Shown here: positions 1 to 5,731 of the stretch, one piece after another
Position numbering within the stretch: the stretch's first letter is position 1
Layout: every line of letters begins with the position of its first letter
NCBI GenBank assembly: GCA_018609945.1
Contig: JAHENO010000016.1
Span: 1-5,731 of the forward strand
From: Haloarculaceae archaeon
GTDB taxonomy: Archaea; Halobacteriota; Halobacteria; Halobacteriales; Haloarculaceae
Reading direction: 5' to 3'
DNA length: 5,731 nt
Notes under the pieces: generated by a model
What the model was told of the DNA's origin: nothing
What the model saw: only the letters and a program-made list of their open reading frames with translations
The model's database searches: none
Position numbers and translations under genes: made by a program

Positions 1-671
1 TCTGTGACGAGTACCGCGCCCTCTTTGTTCTCGACGAGGTCACCACGGGCTTCCGCGTGGGGGGCCTGCAGTGTGCCCAGGGGAAGTTCGGGATCGAGCC
101 CGACGTCACGACGTTCGGCAAGATCGTCGGCGGCGGGTTCCCCGTGGGGGCAATCGGCGGCCGCGCGGAGATCGTCGAGTCGTTCACGCCCTCGGGTGAG
201 GTCTTCCAGTCGGGCACCTTCTCCGGACACCCGGTGACGATGGCCGCCGGGCTCGAAACCCTGCGGTACGCCGCCGAGAACGACGTCTACGAGCACGTGA
301 ACGCCCTCGGGGAGCAACTCCGGGCGGGACTGCGGGACATCGTCGCCGACCAGGCACCCCGATACACCGTCGTTGGCACCGACAGCATGTTCAAGACCGT
401 GTTCACGCGGGATGACGCCGACCCGCAGGACGGCCCCTGTGAGGCGGGCTGCGCGCAGTCCCCGGAGTGTTCCCGGGCCGACACCTGCCCGAAAACGGGC
501 GCGGACGTCGACGCCGCCCAGAGCGAGCGCTGGGACCGCCTGTTCCGCCCGGCGATGCGCGAGCAGGGGATCCTGCTCACGGCCAACCAGAACGAGTCGC
601 AGTTCGTCTGTGCCGCACACACCGAGGAGGACGTGGAGCGCACCCTCGACGCCTACGCGGAGGTCCTGTAA
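1..671 (+). CDS. hemL: Glutamate-1-semialdehyde 2,1-aminomutase, C-terminal part (5' end outside window)
   Basis: PLP enzyme that converts glutamate-1-semialdehyde to 5-aminolevulinate, the last step of the C5 route to heme, siroheme and cobamides; cytoplasmic. The frame is open from base 3 to the TAA at 669-671, giving about 222 residues, roughly half of a typical protein of about 440. Visible are the LDEVTTGFRV motif, with the Asp (33-35) that contacts the PLP ring nitrogen, then TTFGKIVGGGFPVGA, whose Lys (120-122) forms the Schiff base, and the QSGTFSGHPV segment. The end (NQNESQFVCAAHTEEDVERTL) matches the HemL C-terminus. The motif set separates it from ordinary class III aminotransferases. 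Oddity: where bacterial HemL has a short PVTNY-like loop, this one has an insert with four cysteines (438-488, CX3CX5CX5C); from memory, haloarchaeal HemL proteins carry a similar Cys-rich stretch. The gene faces the epimerase gene tail to tail. Confidence 0.92.
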   Translation, partial: CDEYRALFVLDEVTTGFRVGGLQCAQGKFGIEPDVTTFGKIVGGGFPVGAIGGRAEIVESFTPSGEVFQSGTFSGHPVTMAAGLETLRYAAENDVYEHVNALGEQLRAGLRDIVADQAPRYTVVGTDSMFKTVFTRDDADPQDGPCEAGCAQSPECSRADTCPKTGADVDAAQSERWDRLFRPAMREQGILLTANQNESQFVCAAHTEEDVERTLDAYAEVL

Positions 672-767
672 CCTTCGAAAGCGTCGGGGTAGCGCCCGTA
701 GAGGTGGCGCGCACGCGCTAGGCCGTGGAATTCGCGGTCCCTGACTCTCACTCGACGCGCCGCGGGA
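672..767. other. Convergent intergenic gap between hemL and the epimerase gene
   Basis: This 96-base gap separates two genes that end toward each other. Neither strand has a T-run that would mark a normal archaeal terminator. It contains a small inverted repeat at 707-718 (GCGCG, 2 bases, CGCGC), which in such GC-rich DNA may be chance. A short minus-strand frame, GTG at 751 to TAG at 653, would encode 32 residues with an aromatic-rich tail (REFHGLARARHLYGRYPDAF) and overlaps the end of hemL antisense. I do not recognise it and do not call it a gene. Confidence 0.5.
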
Positions 768-1694
768 TCAGCGGTCCGCGAGCAACTCGCGGGTGGCCTG
801 CCGGACCGCCTCGTCGCTGGATTGTGAGGGTTCCCAGCCCAGCGCCGCGAGTTTCTCGACCGAGAGGCGCATCCGCGGGACGTCACCGGTCCAGCCACGG
901 TCGCCGCCCGTGTACTCGCGGTCGGGGTCGACGCCCATCTCCTCGGCCACGATGTCGGCGATGCGGTCCACCGAGGTGGTGGTCCGCGTGCCGAGGTTGT
1001 AGACGTTGAACGCCCCGTCCGCGCCCGCGACCACCGCGAGCATGGCGTCGAGGCACTCCTCGACGTGCATGTAGGATTTCTCCTGGTGGCCGTCCCCCAA
1101 TATTACGAGCGTGTCGGGGTCCGACCGGAGTTTCTCGATGAAGTCCGGAACGACGGCCCCGCGGAGCCGCGGGCCGACGATGTTCGCGAAGCGGTAGACC
1201 CACGCCCGGAGGCCGTGGCTGTGGGCGTACGTCGAGATCAGCCCCTCCTCGGCGAGTTTGGCGGCGCCGTAGGCGCTGATCGGTTCGAGCGGGGCGTAGT
1301 CCTCGGGGGTGGGCCGGGGCGCCTCGCCGTAGACCGTCGACGAGGAGGTGAAGGCGAGTCGGTCGACGCCCACGTCGCGCATCCGTTCGAGGACGTTGTA
1401 GGTCATCGCGACGTTGTCCTCGAACTGCCGGCGGGGCTGGTCCGTGTCGACGAGTTTGGCCGCCGCGAAGTGGAAGACGACGTCCACGTCGGCGGTGATG
1501 GCCTCGGCCACAGTGTCGGGGTCGGTGCAGTCGCCCGCCACGAACTCCGCGTCGTCGGGTACCCACTCCCGGCGGCCGTTCGAGCAGTCGTCGACGACGG
1601 TGACGTCGTTGTCGCCGACGAGTCGCCCGGCGAGGTGCGAGCCGACGAAGCCCGCCCCGCCCGTGACGACCACGCGCCGTCCCGTCAGGTCCAT
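768..1694 (-). CDS. NAD-dependent nucleotide-sugar epimerase/dehydratase (GalE-like, extended SDR)
   Basis: Predicted cytoplasmic enzyme of 308 residues acting on an NDP-sugar, most likely a C4 epimerase or related dehydratase feeding surface glycan or S-layer glycosylation; the substrate cannot be read from sequence. Seen: Rossmann motif TGGAGFVG (residues 11-18), acidic pair DD at 35-36 at the end of beta-2, expected to bind the NAD ribose, HFAA (75-78), TSSSTVYG (116-123) with the catalytic Ser/Thr, and SAYGAAK with Tyr142 and Lys146 of the YxxxK pair. The C-terminal substrate domain includes YRFANIVGPR and GDGHQEKSYMHVEE. Length fits short GalE-like archaeal proteins. ATG 1694 is chosen because it puts the Rossmann glycines at the usual distance from the N-terminus and has a TATA-like element about 30 bases upstream. 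A GTG at 1754 in the same frame overlaps the uvrC stop (GTGA) but would add 20 atypical residues. It lies 56 bases downstream of uvrC. Confidence 0.88.
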   Translation of the reverse strand: MDLTGRRVVVTGGAGFVGSHLAGRLVGDNDVTVVDDCSNGRREWVPDDAEFVAGDCTDPDTVAEAITADVDVVFHFAAAKLVDTDQPRRQFEDNVAMTYNVLERMRDVGVDRLAFTSSSTVYGEAPRPTPEDYAPLEPISAYGAAKLAEEGLISTYAHSHGLRAWVYRFANIVGPRLRGAVVPDFIEKLRSDPDTLVILGDGHQEKSYMHVEECLDAMLAVVAGADGAFNVYNLGTRTTTSVDRIADIVAEEMGVDPDREYTGGDRGWTGDVPRMRLSVEKLAALGWEPSQSSDEAVRQATRELLADR

Positions 1695-1697
1695 GCT

Positions 1698-1712
1698 GGT
1701 GAGTCCGTCACC
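1698..1712. repeat. Short inverted repeat before the epimerase start
   Basis: GGTGA and TCACC arms (5 bp) flank 5 bases, ending 3 bases before the chosen ATG and downstream of the TATA-like element. The site could be an operator, or a small hairpin if the transcript includes it. With only 5 bp per arm it may be chance. Confidence 0.25.
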
Positions 1713-1720
1713 GTGGGCAA

Positions 1721-1730
1721 GTGTTTTCCG
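1721..1730 (-). promoter_or_regulatory. Candidate TATA/BRE promoter for the epimerase gene
   Basis: On the minus strand this reads CGGAAAACAC, the only AT-rich patch between uvrC and the epimerase gene. Its centre lies about 31 bases upstream of ATG 1694. Haloarchaeal TATA elements sit about 25-27 bases before the transcription start, so the transcript would begin a few bases before the ATG. That gives a leaderless or nearly leaderless mRNA, as is common in Halobacteria. It is not a strong consensus match. Confidence 0.35.
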
Positions 1731-1750
1731 GTCCGCCCGGACCCCGTCTC

Positions 1751-3493
1751 TCACAGCCGCTCCGCGACCCGCCGTGCAGTGGCCTCGCCCACGCCCTCGA
1801 CCGTCCGGAGTTCGGCCTGGGAGGCCTCGCGGACGCCGTCCACGCTGCCGAAGCGCCGGAGCAACCGCCGGCGTGTCTGCGGGCCCACCCCGTGTATCTC
1901 GTCAAGGGGGGTCGACACCTCGTCCCGCAACGTCTCGTGGTACTGTCGGGCGAAGCGGTGGGCCTCGTCGCGGACCCGCTGGAGGAGGTGCAACTCGGGC
2001 GCGTCGTCCGGCCAGTCGTAGCTCCCCTCGGACGTGACCACCCGCTCGTTTTCCTTCGCGAGGGCGACCGCGGGTACGTCCCAGCCCGCCTCGTCGACGG
2101 CCTCGCGGGCGGCGTCGAGTTGGCCCCGGCCCCCGTCGATCAGCAAGAGGTCGGGGTCGGGCCGGTCGTCCCGTCCTGCGACGGCACGTTCGGCACGCCA
2201 GGCCACGAGGGCGTGCATGTTCGCGTAGTCGTCGTTGTCCTCGGGGAGTTTCTTGCGCCGGTAGTCGGCCTTCTCGGGGTCACCGTCGAGGAAGACGACG
2301 TCGCTGCCGACCACGGCCCGGCCGCCGGCGTGGCTGACGTCGAACCCCTCGACCCGGCGGGCGTCGGGGATACCGAGCGCCTCGGCCAGGGCCCGCGTCT
2401 CGTCGGCGCGGCGCTCGGTCCGGCGGGCGTTCTTCATTGCCAGGTCCACGAGCGTCGCCTCGCGCCCGGCACCCGGAACGCGCAGGTCGACGCCCACGTC
2501 GGCCAGCCACGCCTCGACACCCTCCCCGACGGGGCGCTCTGGACACAGCACCGCGTCGGGCAACTCGCGCTCGGCGTAGTACTGGGGGATGAACGCGCCC
2601 AGCACTGCCGCGGGCGTCTCGCCGCCCGCCGTCGCGAGGGTGTGCCGGTCGCGCTCGACGAGTTTGCCCCCCTCGGCGTGGAGCCGTGCGACCGTCGCCT
2701 CCCTGCCCTCGACGGCGACGCCGAGGACGTCGAGGGCCTCGCGCCCGGCCTCGCCGGCGGCGCTCACGGCCGCGTCGCCGGTCCCGTGGAACGCCTCGAC
2801 CGCCTCGAGGCGGTCCCTGAGGTTGGCTGCGCGCTCGAACTCCTGCCGCTCGGCGGCGGCTTCCATCTCGCGGCGCATGGGGTCCGCGAGGATGCCCGTC
2901 TCGCCGCCGAAGAACCGCTCGACAGCCTCGACGTCCGCGAGGTAGGAGTCGCGGTCGATCTCGTCGGTGCAGGGGGCCGTACAGAGCCCGATGTCGTAGT
3001 CGATGCAGGGCCGGTCCCGGCCCGCGTACTTGTGGTCGGAACACCCGCGCACGCCGTAGATCTCCCGGAGTGCCTTCACGACCGTCTCGACCTGGCCCAT
3101 GTCGGTGAACGGCCCGAAGACCGTCGCGCTCTCCGCGGGGTCGCGGGTCACCTCGATCCGCGGGAAGGGGTGGTCAGTCACCTGGACGAGGGGGTAGGAC
3201 TTGTCGTCGGTCAGCCGGACGTTGTAGCGGGGCCGGTGGCGCTTGATGAGGTTCGCCTCCAGGAGCAACGCCTGCGTCTCGGTGTCGGTGACGGCCACCT
3301 CCACCCCGTCGGCTTCCCCCACCATCTCCCGGATGCGCTCGGTTCGAGGGTCGGCGTACGAGCGGACCCGCTCGCGCAGATTCACGGCCTTGCCCACGTA
3401 CAGCACCCGCTCGGGGTCCCGCGAGCGAAACTGGTAGACGCCGGGCTCTCCTGGCAGGTCGCCCGCCGCGTCCCTGACCCCGCTGGCGTCCAT
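1751..3493 (-). CDS. uvrC: UvrABC excinuclease subunit C
   Basis: Dual-incision nuclease of nucleotide excision repair; with UvrA and UvrB it cuts on both sides of bulky DNA lesions. The 580-residue length is normal for the family. Domains in order: GIY-YIG nuclease for the 3' cut (about 14-92), with Tyr20, Tyr32, Lys35, Arg40, Glu79 and Asn91 in the expected places; a cysteine region, Cys151, Cys163, Cys171, Cys175, spaced as in E. coli UvrC, where it holds a [4Fe-4S] cluster; a UVR motif that binds UvrB (about 205-235); the RNase H-like nuclease for the 5' cut, with Asp385 (GFDVSH), Asp453 (LLLIDGGRGQ) and His512 (DEAHRF); and tandem helix-hairpin-helix DNA-binding motifs (530-580). ATG 3493 gives the canonical N-terminus just ahead of the LPGEPGVY motif; an in-frame TTG at 3547 would add 18 unlikely residues. 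No Shine-Dalgarno site is seen. It lies 73 bases after the alcohol dehydrogenase gene, and two similar repeats occupy that gap. Archaeal UvrC is regarded as acquired from bacteria. Confidence 0.97.
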   Translation of the reverse strand: MDASGVRDAAGDLPGEPGVYQFRSRDPERVLYVGKAVNLRERVRSYADPRTERIREMVGEADGVEVAVTDTETQALLLEANLIKRHRPRYNVRLTDDKSYPLVQVTDHPFPRIEVTRDPAESATVFGPFTDMGQVETVVKALREIYGVRGCSDHKYAGRDRPCIDYDIGLCTAPCTDEIDRDSYLADVEAVERFFGGETGILADPMRREMEAAAERQEFERAANLRDRLEAVEAFHGTGDAAVSAAGEAGREALDVLGVAVEGREATVARLHAEGGKLVERDRHTLATAGGETPAAVLGAFIPQYYAERELPDAVLCPERPVGEGVEAWLADVGVDLRVPGAGREATLVDLAMKNARRTERRADETRALAEALGIPDARRVEGFDVSHAGGRAVVGSDVVFLDGDPEKADYRRKKLPEDNDDYANMHALVAWRAERAVAGRDDRPDPDLLLIDGGRGQLDAAREAVDEAGWDVPAVALAKENERVVTSEGSYDWPDDAPELHLLQRVRDEAHRFARQYHETLRDEVSTPLDEIHGVGPQTRRRLLRRFGSVDGVREASQAELRTVEGVGEATARRVAERL

Positions 3494-3507
3494 GCCTGCA
3501 GGTACAC

Positions 3508-3525
3508 AGCGAGCCGGCTTCAGGG
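3508..3525. repeat. Direct repeat copy 1 upstream of uvrC
   Basis: AGCGAGCCGGCTTCAGGG on the plus strand, 14 bases upstream of the uvrC ATG. It matches the copy at 3555-3572 at 16 of 18 positions and contains the 8-bp palindrome AGCCGGCT at 3512-3519. It may be a binding site for a regulator of uvrC; that role is inference. Confidence 0.5.
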
Positions 3526-3554
3526 TCACGGGTCCCTGCCATCCCAAGTCCGAA

Positions 3555-3572
3555 AGCGAGCGCGCTTCAGGG
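3555..3572. repeat. Direct repeat copy 2, at the end of the dehydrogenase gene
   Basis: AGCGAGCGCGCTTCAGGG on the plus strand, 47 bases from copy 1. It overlaps the dehydrogenase stop codon (3567-3569). Its central palindrome is AGCGCGCT (3559-3566). The two bases that differ from copy 1 are the central pair of this palindrome, so dyad symmetry is kept in both copies. Confidence 0.5.
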
Positions 3573-3578
3573 CTCGCT
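3555..3578 (-). terminator. Weak hairpin at the end of the alcohol dehydrogenase gene
   Basis: AGCGAGC at 3555-3561 pairs with GCTCGCT at 3572-3578 around a 10-base loop, spanning the dehydrogenase stop codon. On the minus strand it is followed by only three T residues. Archaeal termination relies mainly on longer T-runs, so the role is doubtful. The same bases make up repeat copy 2. Confidence 0.2.
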
Positions 3579-4685
3579 CACGCTCAGCACCGGTTTGATC
3601 GTGTGGCCCTCCTCGGCGTCGTGGATGGCCTGGTGGATGTCCGCGAAGTCGTAGTGGGTGACGATCTCGTCGAAGGGGAACCGGCCCTGCCTGTAGAGGT
3701 CCAGCAGCGTCGGGATGAACAGTTCCGGGACGGCGTCGCCCTCGATGATGCCCCGGAGTTTGTGTCCGAAGTGGAAGGTGTGCATGTCGAGGCTGACCTC
3801 GGTGCCGGCGGGGGCGGCGCCGATCAGCCCACACTCGCCGGGGATGCGCGTACAGTCCACGGCCTGCCCGAGCACCTCGGGGACGGCAGTCGTCTCCAGT
3901 GAGTAGTCGGCGCCGCCGTCGGTGATGTCCCGGATGGTGCCGACGACGTCGTCGGTCGCGTCGGGGTTGATGGTGTGGGTCGCGCCGAGGTCGGCCGCTT
4001 TCTCCAGGCGCTCGCCGTTGATGTCGACCGCGATTATCTGCGTACAGCTGCTGACGTTCGCGGCGGCCATCACCGAACTGATGCCGACCGACCCGACGCC
4101 GAAGACCGCGAGCGACGAACCAGACTCGGGTTCGAGGGCGTTCATGACCGCGCCGGCGCCGGTCTGGATGCCACAGCCCAGCGGCCCCACGACCTCCAGG
4201 GGGATGTCCTCGTCGACTTTGACGACGTTTCGCTCGTTGGCGATGGAGTACTCCGCCCAGGAGGACTGTGCGAAGAAACAGCCGCTGACCCGCTCGCCAT
4301 CCTTCGAAAGGGGGCTGGTGCCCTCGTCGACGCGTTCGCCGAGGAAGTTGTGCTCGTAGAGGTTCTCACAGTAGGGAATCTGTCCGCTGCGACAGTTGCG
4401 ACACTCCCCGCAGAAATCGTAGCTCATCGCGACGTGGTCCCCGACGTCGAGCGACTGGACGTCCTCGCCGACCGCCTCGACGACGCCGGCACCCTCGTGG
4501 CCCAGCACCTGCGGGTAGGGCGGGCCGCCGTAGAAGTTGTCGGCCGTCGAGAGGTCCGTGTGACAGACCCCGGCGCTGACGACGCGGACCAGCACCTCGT
4601 CTGCGCGTGGCTGGTCGTCCAGTTGTACCGTCTCCAGTCGTGGCTCCCCGCCTTCCTCGTGGACGAGCGCTGCCTGTATCTCCAT
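3567..4685 (-). CDS. Zinc-dependent alcohol dehydrogenase, aryl/benzyl-alcohol type (MDR superfamily)
   Basis: Oxidises a primary or aromatic alcohol to the aldehyde, or the reverse, with a nicotinamide cofactor; 372 residues, close to XylB-like aryl-alcohol dehydrogenases. Catalytic zinc ligands are Cys41 (GVCHTD), His63 (LGHEGAG) and Cys171 (LGCGIQTGAG). The structural zinc site is Cys92, Cys95, Cys98, Cys106 (CX2CX2CX7C). The nucleotide-binding motif GVGSVG is at 196-201, and Asp221 at the end of beta-2 suggests NAD over NADP. The segment GCFFAQSSWAEYSIANERNVVKV and the end (QGRFPFDEIVTHYDF, IKPVL) resemble aryl-alcohol members; the real substrate is unknown. Three in-frame starts exist: GTG 4715, ATG 4700 and ATG 4685. 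ATG 4685 was chosen because MEIQAALVHEEG aligns with usual family starts and fits the TATA-like element at 4716-4724. The CoA-transferase gene ends 69 bases upstream on the same strand. Confidence 0.92.
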   Translation of the reverse strand: MEIQAALVHEEGGEPRLETVQLDDQPRADEVLVRVVSAGVCHTDLSTADNFYGGPPYPQVLGHEGAGVVEAVGEDVQSLDVGDHVAMSYDFCGECRNCRSGQIPYCENLYEHNFLGERVDEGTSPLSKDGERVSGCFFAQSSWAEYSIANERNVVKVDEDIPLEVVGPLGCGIQTGAGAVMNALEPESGSSLAVFGVGSVGISSVMAAANVSSCTQIIAVDINGERLEKAADLGATHTINPDATDDVVGTIRDITDGGADYSLETTAVPEVLGQAVDCTRIPGECGLIGAAPAGTEVSLDMHTFHFGHKLRGIIEGDAVPELFIPTLLDLYRQGRFPFDEIVTHYDFADIHQAIHDAEEGHTIKPVLSVSEP

Positions 4686-4715
4686 GGGTACGTCGCACAT
4701 GTGTCTGTCAGTCAC

Positions 4716-4724
4716 TTAGAATTT
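4716..4724 (-). promoter_or_regulatory. Candidate TATA element for the alcohol dehydrogenase gene
   Basis: AAATTCTAA on the minus strand is the only AT-rich stretch in the gap. Its centre is about 35 bases upstream of ATG 4685, so transcription would start roughly 10 bases before that codon. It would make ATG 4700 and GTG 4715 unlikely starts, because they would lie upstream of the transcription start. Confidence 0.4.
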
Positions 4725-4729
4725 GCCGC

Positions 4730-4745
4730 CCCGCGAACTCGCGGG
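4730..4745. repeat. Perfect 16-base palindrome upstream of the dehydrogenase promoter
   Basis: Arms CCCGCGA (4730-4736) and TCGCGGG (4739-4745) are exact reverse complements around two bases. It lies 5 bases upstream of the TATA-like element and 9 bases past the CoA-transferase stop. The position suits a dimeric transcription factor acting at the dehydrogenase promoter. A role in ending the upstream transcript is less likely, since no T-run follows. Confidence 0.45.
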
Positions 4746-4754
4746 TCCGGCCGC

Positions 4755-5731
4755 TCACCGCCAGTCGAACGCGCTGTCGAGGTCGTGGGGGAGGTTGCCG
4801 CCGCCGGACGCCGCACGGTCGAGATACGCCCGGAGGTCCCCGCGGACGTCGGGGTGGGCACACTCCGAGACGAGTTCCCTCGCGCGTTCGCGCGGCGACA
4901 GCCCGCGGAGGTCGGCGACACCCTGTTCGGTGACGACCACGTCGACGTCGTGTTCGGTGTGGTCGACGTGCGTGACCATCGGCACCACGCGGGAGGTGCC
5001 CCCGTCGGTCCGGGAGGGCAGCGCGACCACCGCGAGCGGGCAGTGGCGGGTGAAATCGGCACTCCCGCCGATCCCGTTGACGACGTGTGTGCCGCCGACG
5101 TGCGTGGAGTTGACGTGGCCGTAGAGGTCGACGCTGAGGGCGCTGTTGACGCCGACGACGCCGAACCGGTCGACGAGTTCGGGGCTGTTCGAGACGCTCG
5201 CCGGGCGGACGACGATGTTGCCGGCGTACGCGTCGAGGTTCTCGAAGAGACGTTCCTGCCCGGCAGCCGAGAGAGCCAGCGAGGTACCGCTGGCGGACTG
5301 GACGGCGCCCTCGTCCAGCAGATCGAGCAGGCCGTCCTGGATGACCTCACCGAAATAGGCCACCTGGTGGTCCCCGAAATCGACGGACTCGACGGCCGCC
5401 AGCGCCGCGTTGCCGACGCTCCCGACGCCGAACTGGAGGTGGACCCGCTCTTCGAGGATCGGATTCCGGTCGAGTTCCGCGGTCAGAAAGCCCGCGAGGT
5501 GGTCGCTGATCGCCCGCTCGGTCTCGCCGGGGTCGCGAAACGTGTACGGGCTGTCGGCCCGGTCGGTCGTCACCACCGCGTCCAGTTTCTCCGGTTCGAA
5601 TCCCACCCGCGGGGAGCCGATCCGTCCGTCGGGCGCCGACAGCGGGAGCGGATCGCGGTCCGGCGGCGCGGCCCGGCGGTAGACGTCGTGGAGTCGGGCC
5701 AGCCCCAGCGGCTGGGCGCGGTTGATCTCCA
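4755..5731 (-). CDS. Acetyl-CoA hydrolase/transferase family CoA-transferase, N-terminus outside window
   Basis: Moves CoA between an acyl-CoA and a carboxylate (acetate/succinate, 4-hydroxybutyrate or propionate type); cytoplasmic. The last 324 residues are present, ending at TGA 4757-4755, and the frame stays open to the window edge. Counting from Glu (5729): EINRAQPLGLARLHDVY and DGRIGSP resemble the linker of this family (often DRIG). FGVGSVGN follows. Glu128 in YFGEVIQDG, at 5346-5348, is the predicted nucleophile that forms the glutamyl-CoA thioester. STHVGGTHVVNGIGGSADFTR, VPMVTHVDHTEHDVDVVVTEQG and ADLRGLSPRERA are strong C-terminal family signatures. With the glutamate present, a transferase is more likely than a simple hydrolase, although both names are used in databases. 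Which acids it uses cannot be told from the sequence. It precedes the dehydrogenase gene on the same strand. Confidence 0.9.
   Translation of the reverse strand, partial: EINRAQPLGLARLHDVYRRAAPPDRDPLPLSAPDGRIGSPRVGFEPEKLDAVVTTDRADSPYTFRDPGETERAISDHLAGFLTAELDRNPILEERVHLQFGVGSVGNAALAAVESVDFGDHQVAYFGEVIQDGLLDLLDEGAVQSASGTSLALSAAGQERLFENLDAYAGNIVVRPASVSNSPELVDRFGVVGVNSALSVDLYGHVNSTHVGGTHVVNGIGGSADFTRHCPLAVVALPSRTDGGTSRVVPMVTHVDHTEHDVDVVVTEQGVADLRGLSPRERARELVSECAHPDVRGDLRAYLDRAASGGGNLPHDLDSAFDWR

Noticed and set aside
761..780. CGCGG and CCGCG arms around 10 bases at the epimerase stop, considered as a terminator.
   Set aside because: The stem is only 5 bp, partly within coding sequence, with no T-run on either side; such matches are common in this base composition.
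883..1566. A 227-codon minus-strand frame within the epimerase gene.
   Set aside because: It is an Arg/Gly-rich out-of-frame reading of the epimerase, whose own frame carries the full set of SDR motifs.
1065..2021. A 318-codon plus-strand frame antisense to the epimerase and running into the end of uvrC.
   Set aside because: It mirrors well-supported genes on the other strand, crosses two of them, and shows no family motif.
1721..3598. A 625-codon open frame on the plus strand, antisense to nearly all of uvrC.
   Set aside because: In very GC-rich genes the complementary frame often lacks stops because of third-position bias. The translation has no recognisable domain, while the opposite strand encodes a complete UvrC with every catalytic residue.
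1..5731. Search for tRNA or rRNA genes, CRISPR arrays, insertion-sequence ends and defence genes.
   Set aside because: None was found. Known genes fill almost the whole window, and the gaps of 56-96 bases are too short for these elements and show no matching signatures.

Overview
The window is very GC-rich (GC-dominated third codon positions), its proteins are rich in Asp and Glu, and no gene start has a convincing Shine-Dalgarno site. Together with a C5-pathway hemL of the haloarchaeal type, this points to the chromosome of a halophilic archaeon (class Halobacteria). I cannot name the genus.

Layout: positions 1-671 (+) hold the C-terminal half of hemL (glutamate-1-semialdehyde aminomutase). 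After a short convergent gap, four genes lie on the minus strand. Read in their direction of transcription, they are: a truncated CoA-transferase of the acetyl-CoA hydrolase/transferase family (5731-4755), a zinc-dependent aryl/medium-chain alcohol dehydrogenase (4685-3567), the DNA repair nuclease uvrC (3493-1751), and a GalE-like NAD-dependent nucleotide-sugar epimerase (1694-768). All four have their family's main catalytic residues and none looks broken. The spaces between them are 56 to 96 bases, and no stretch above 300 bases lacks a gene.

Functionally the window is a run of housekeeping and metabolic genes: tetrapyrrole synthesis, sugar-nucleotide conversion for glycans, nucleotide excision repair, alcohol oxidation and CoA-thioester exchange. 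The alcohol dehydrogenase and CoA-transferase could act on the same short-chain or aromatic compounds, but the gap between them carries its own promoter-like element and a perfect palindrome, so a single operon is not certain. The uvrC and epimerase genes have no obvious functional link.

I see no new defence, mobile or RNA system here. The most interesting items are small: a four-cysteine insert in HemL, a pair of 18-base near-identical repeats in front of uvrC whose only two differences preserve a central dyad, and a 16-base palindrome directly upstream of the dehydrogenase promoter candidate.
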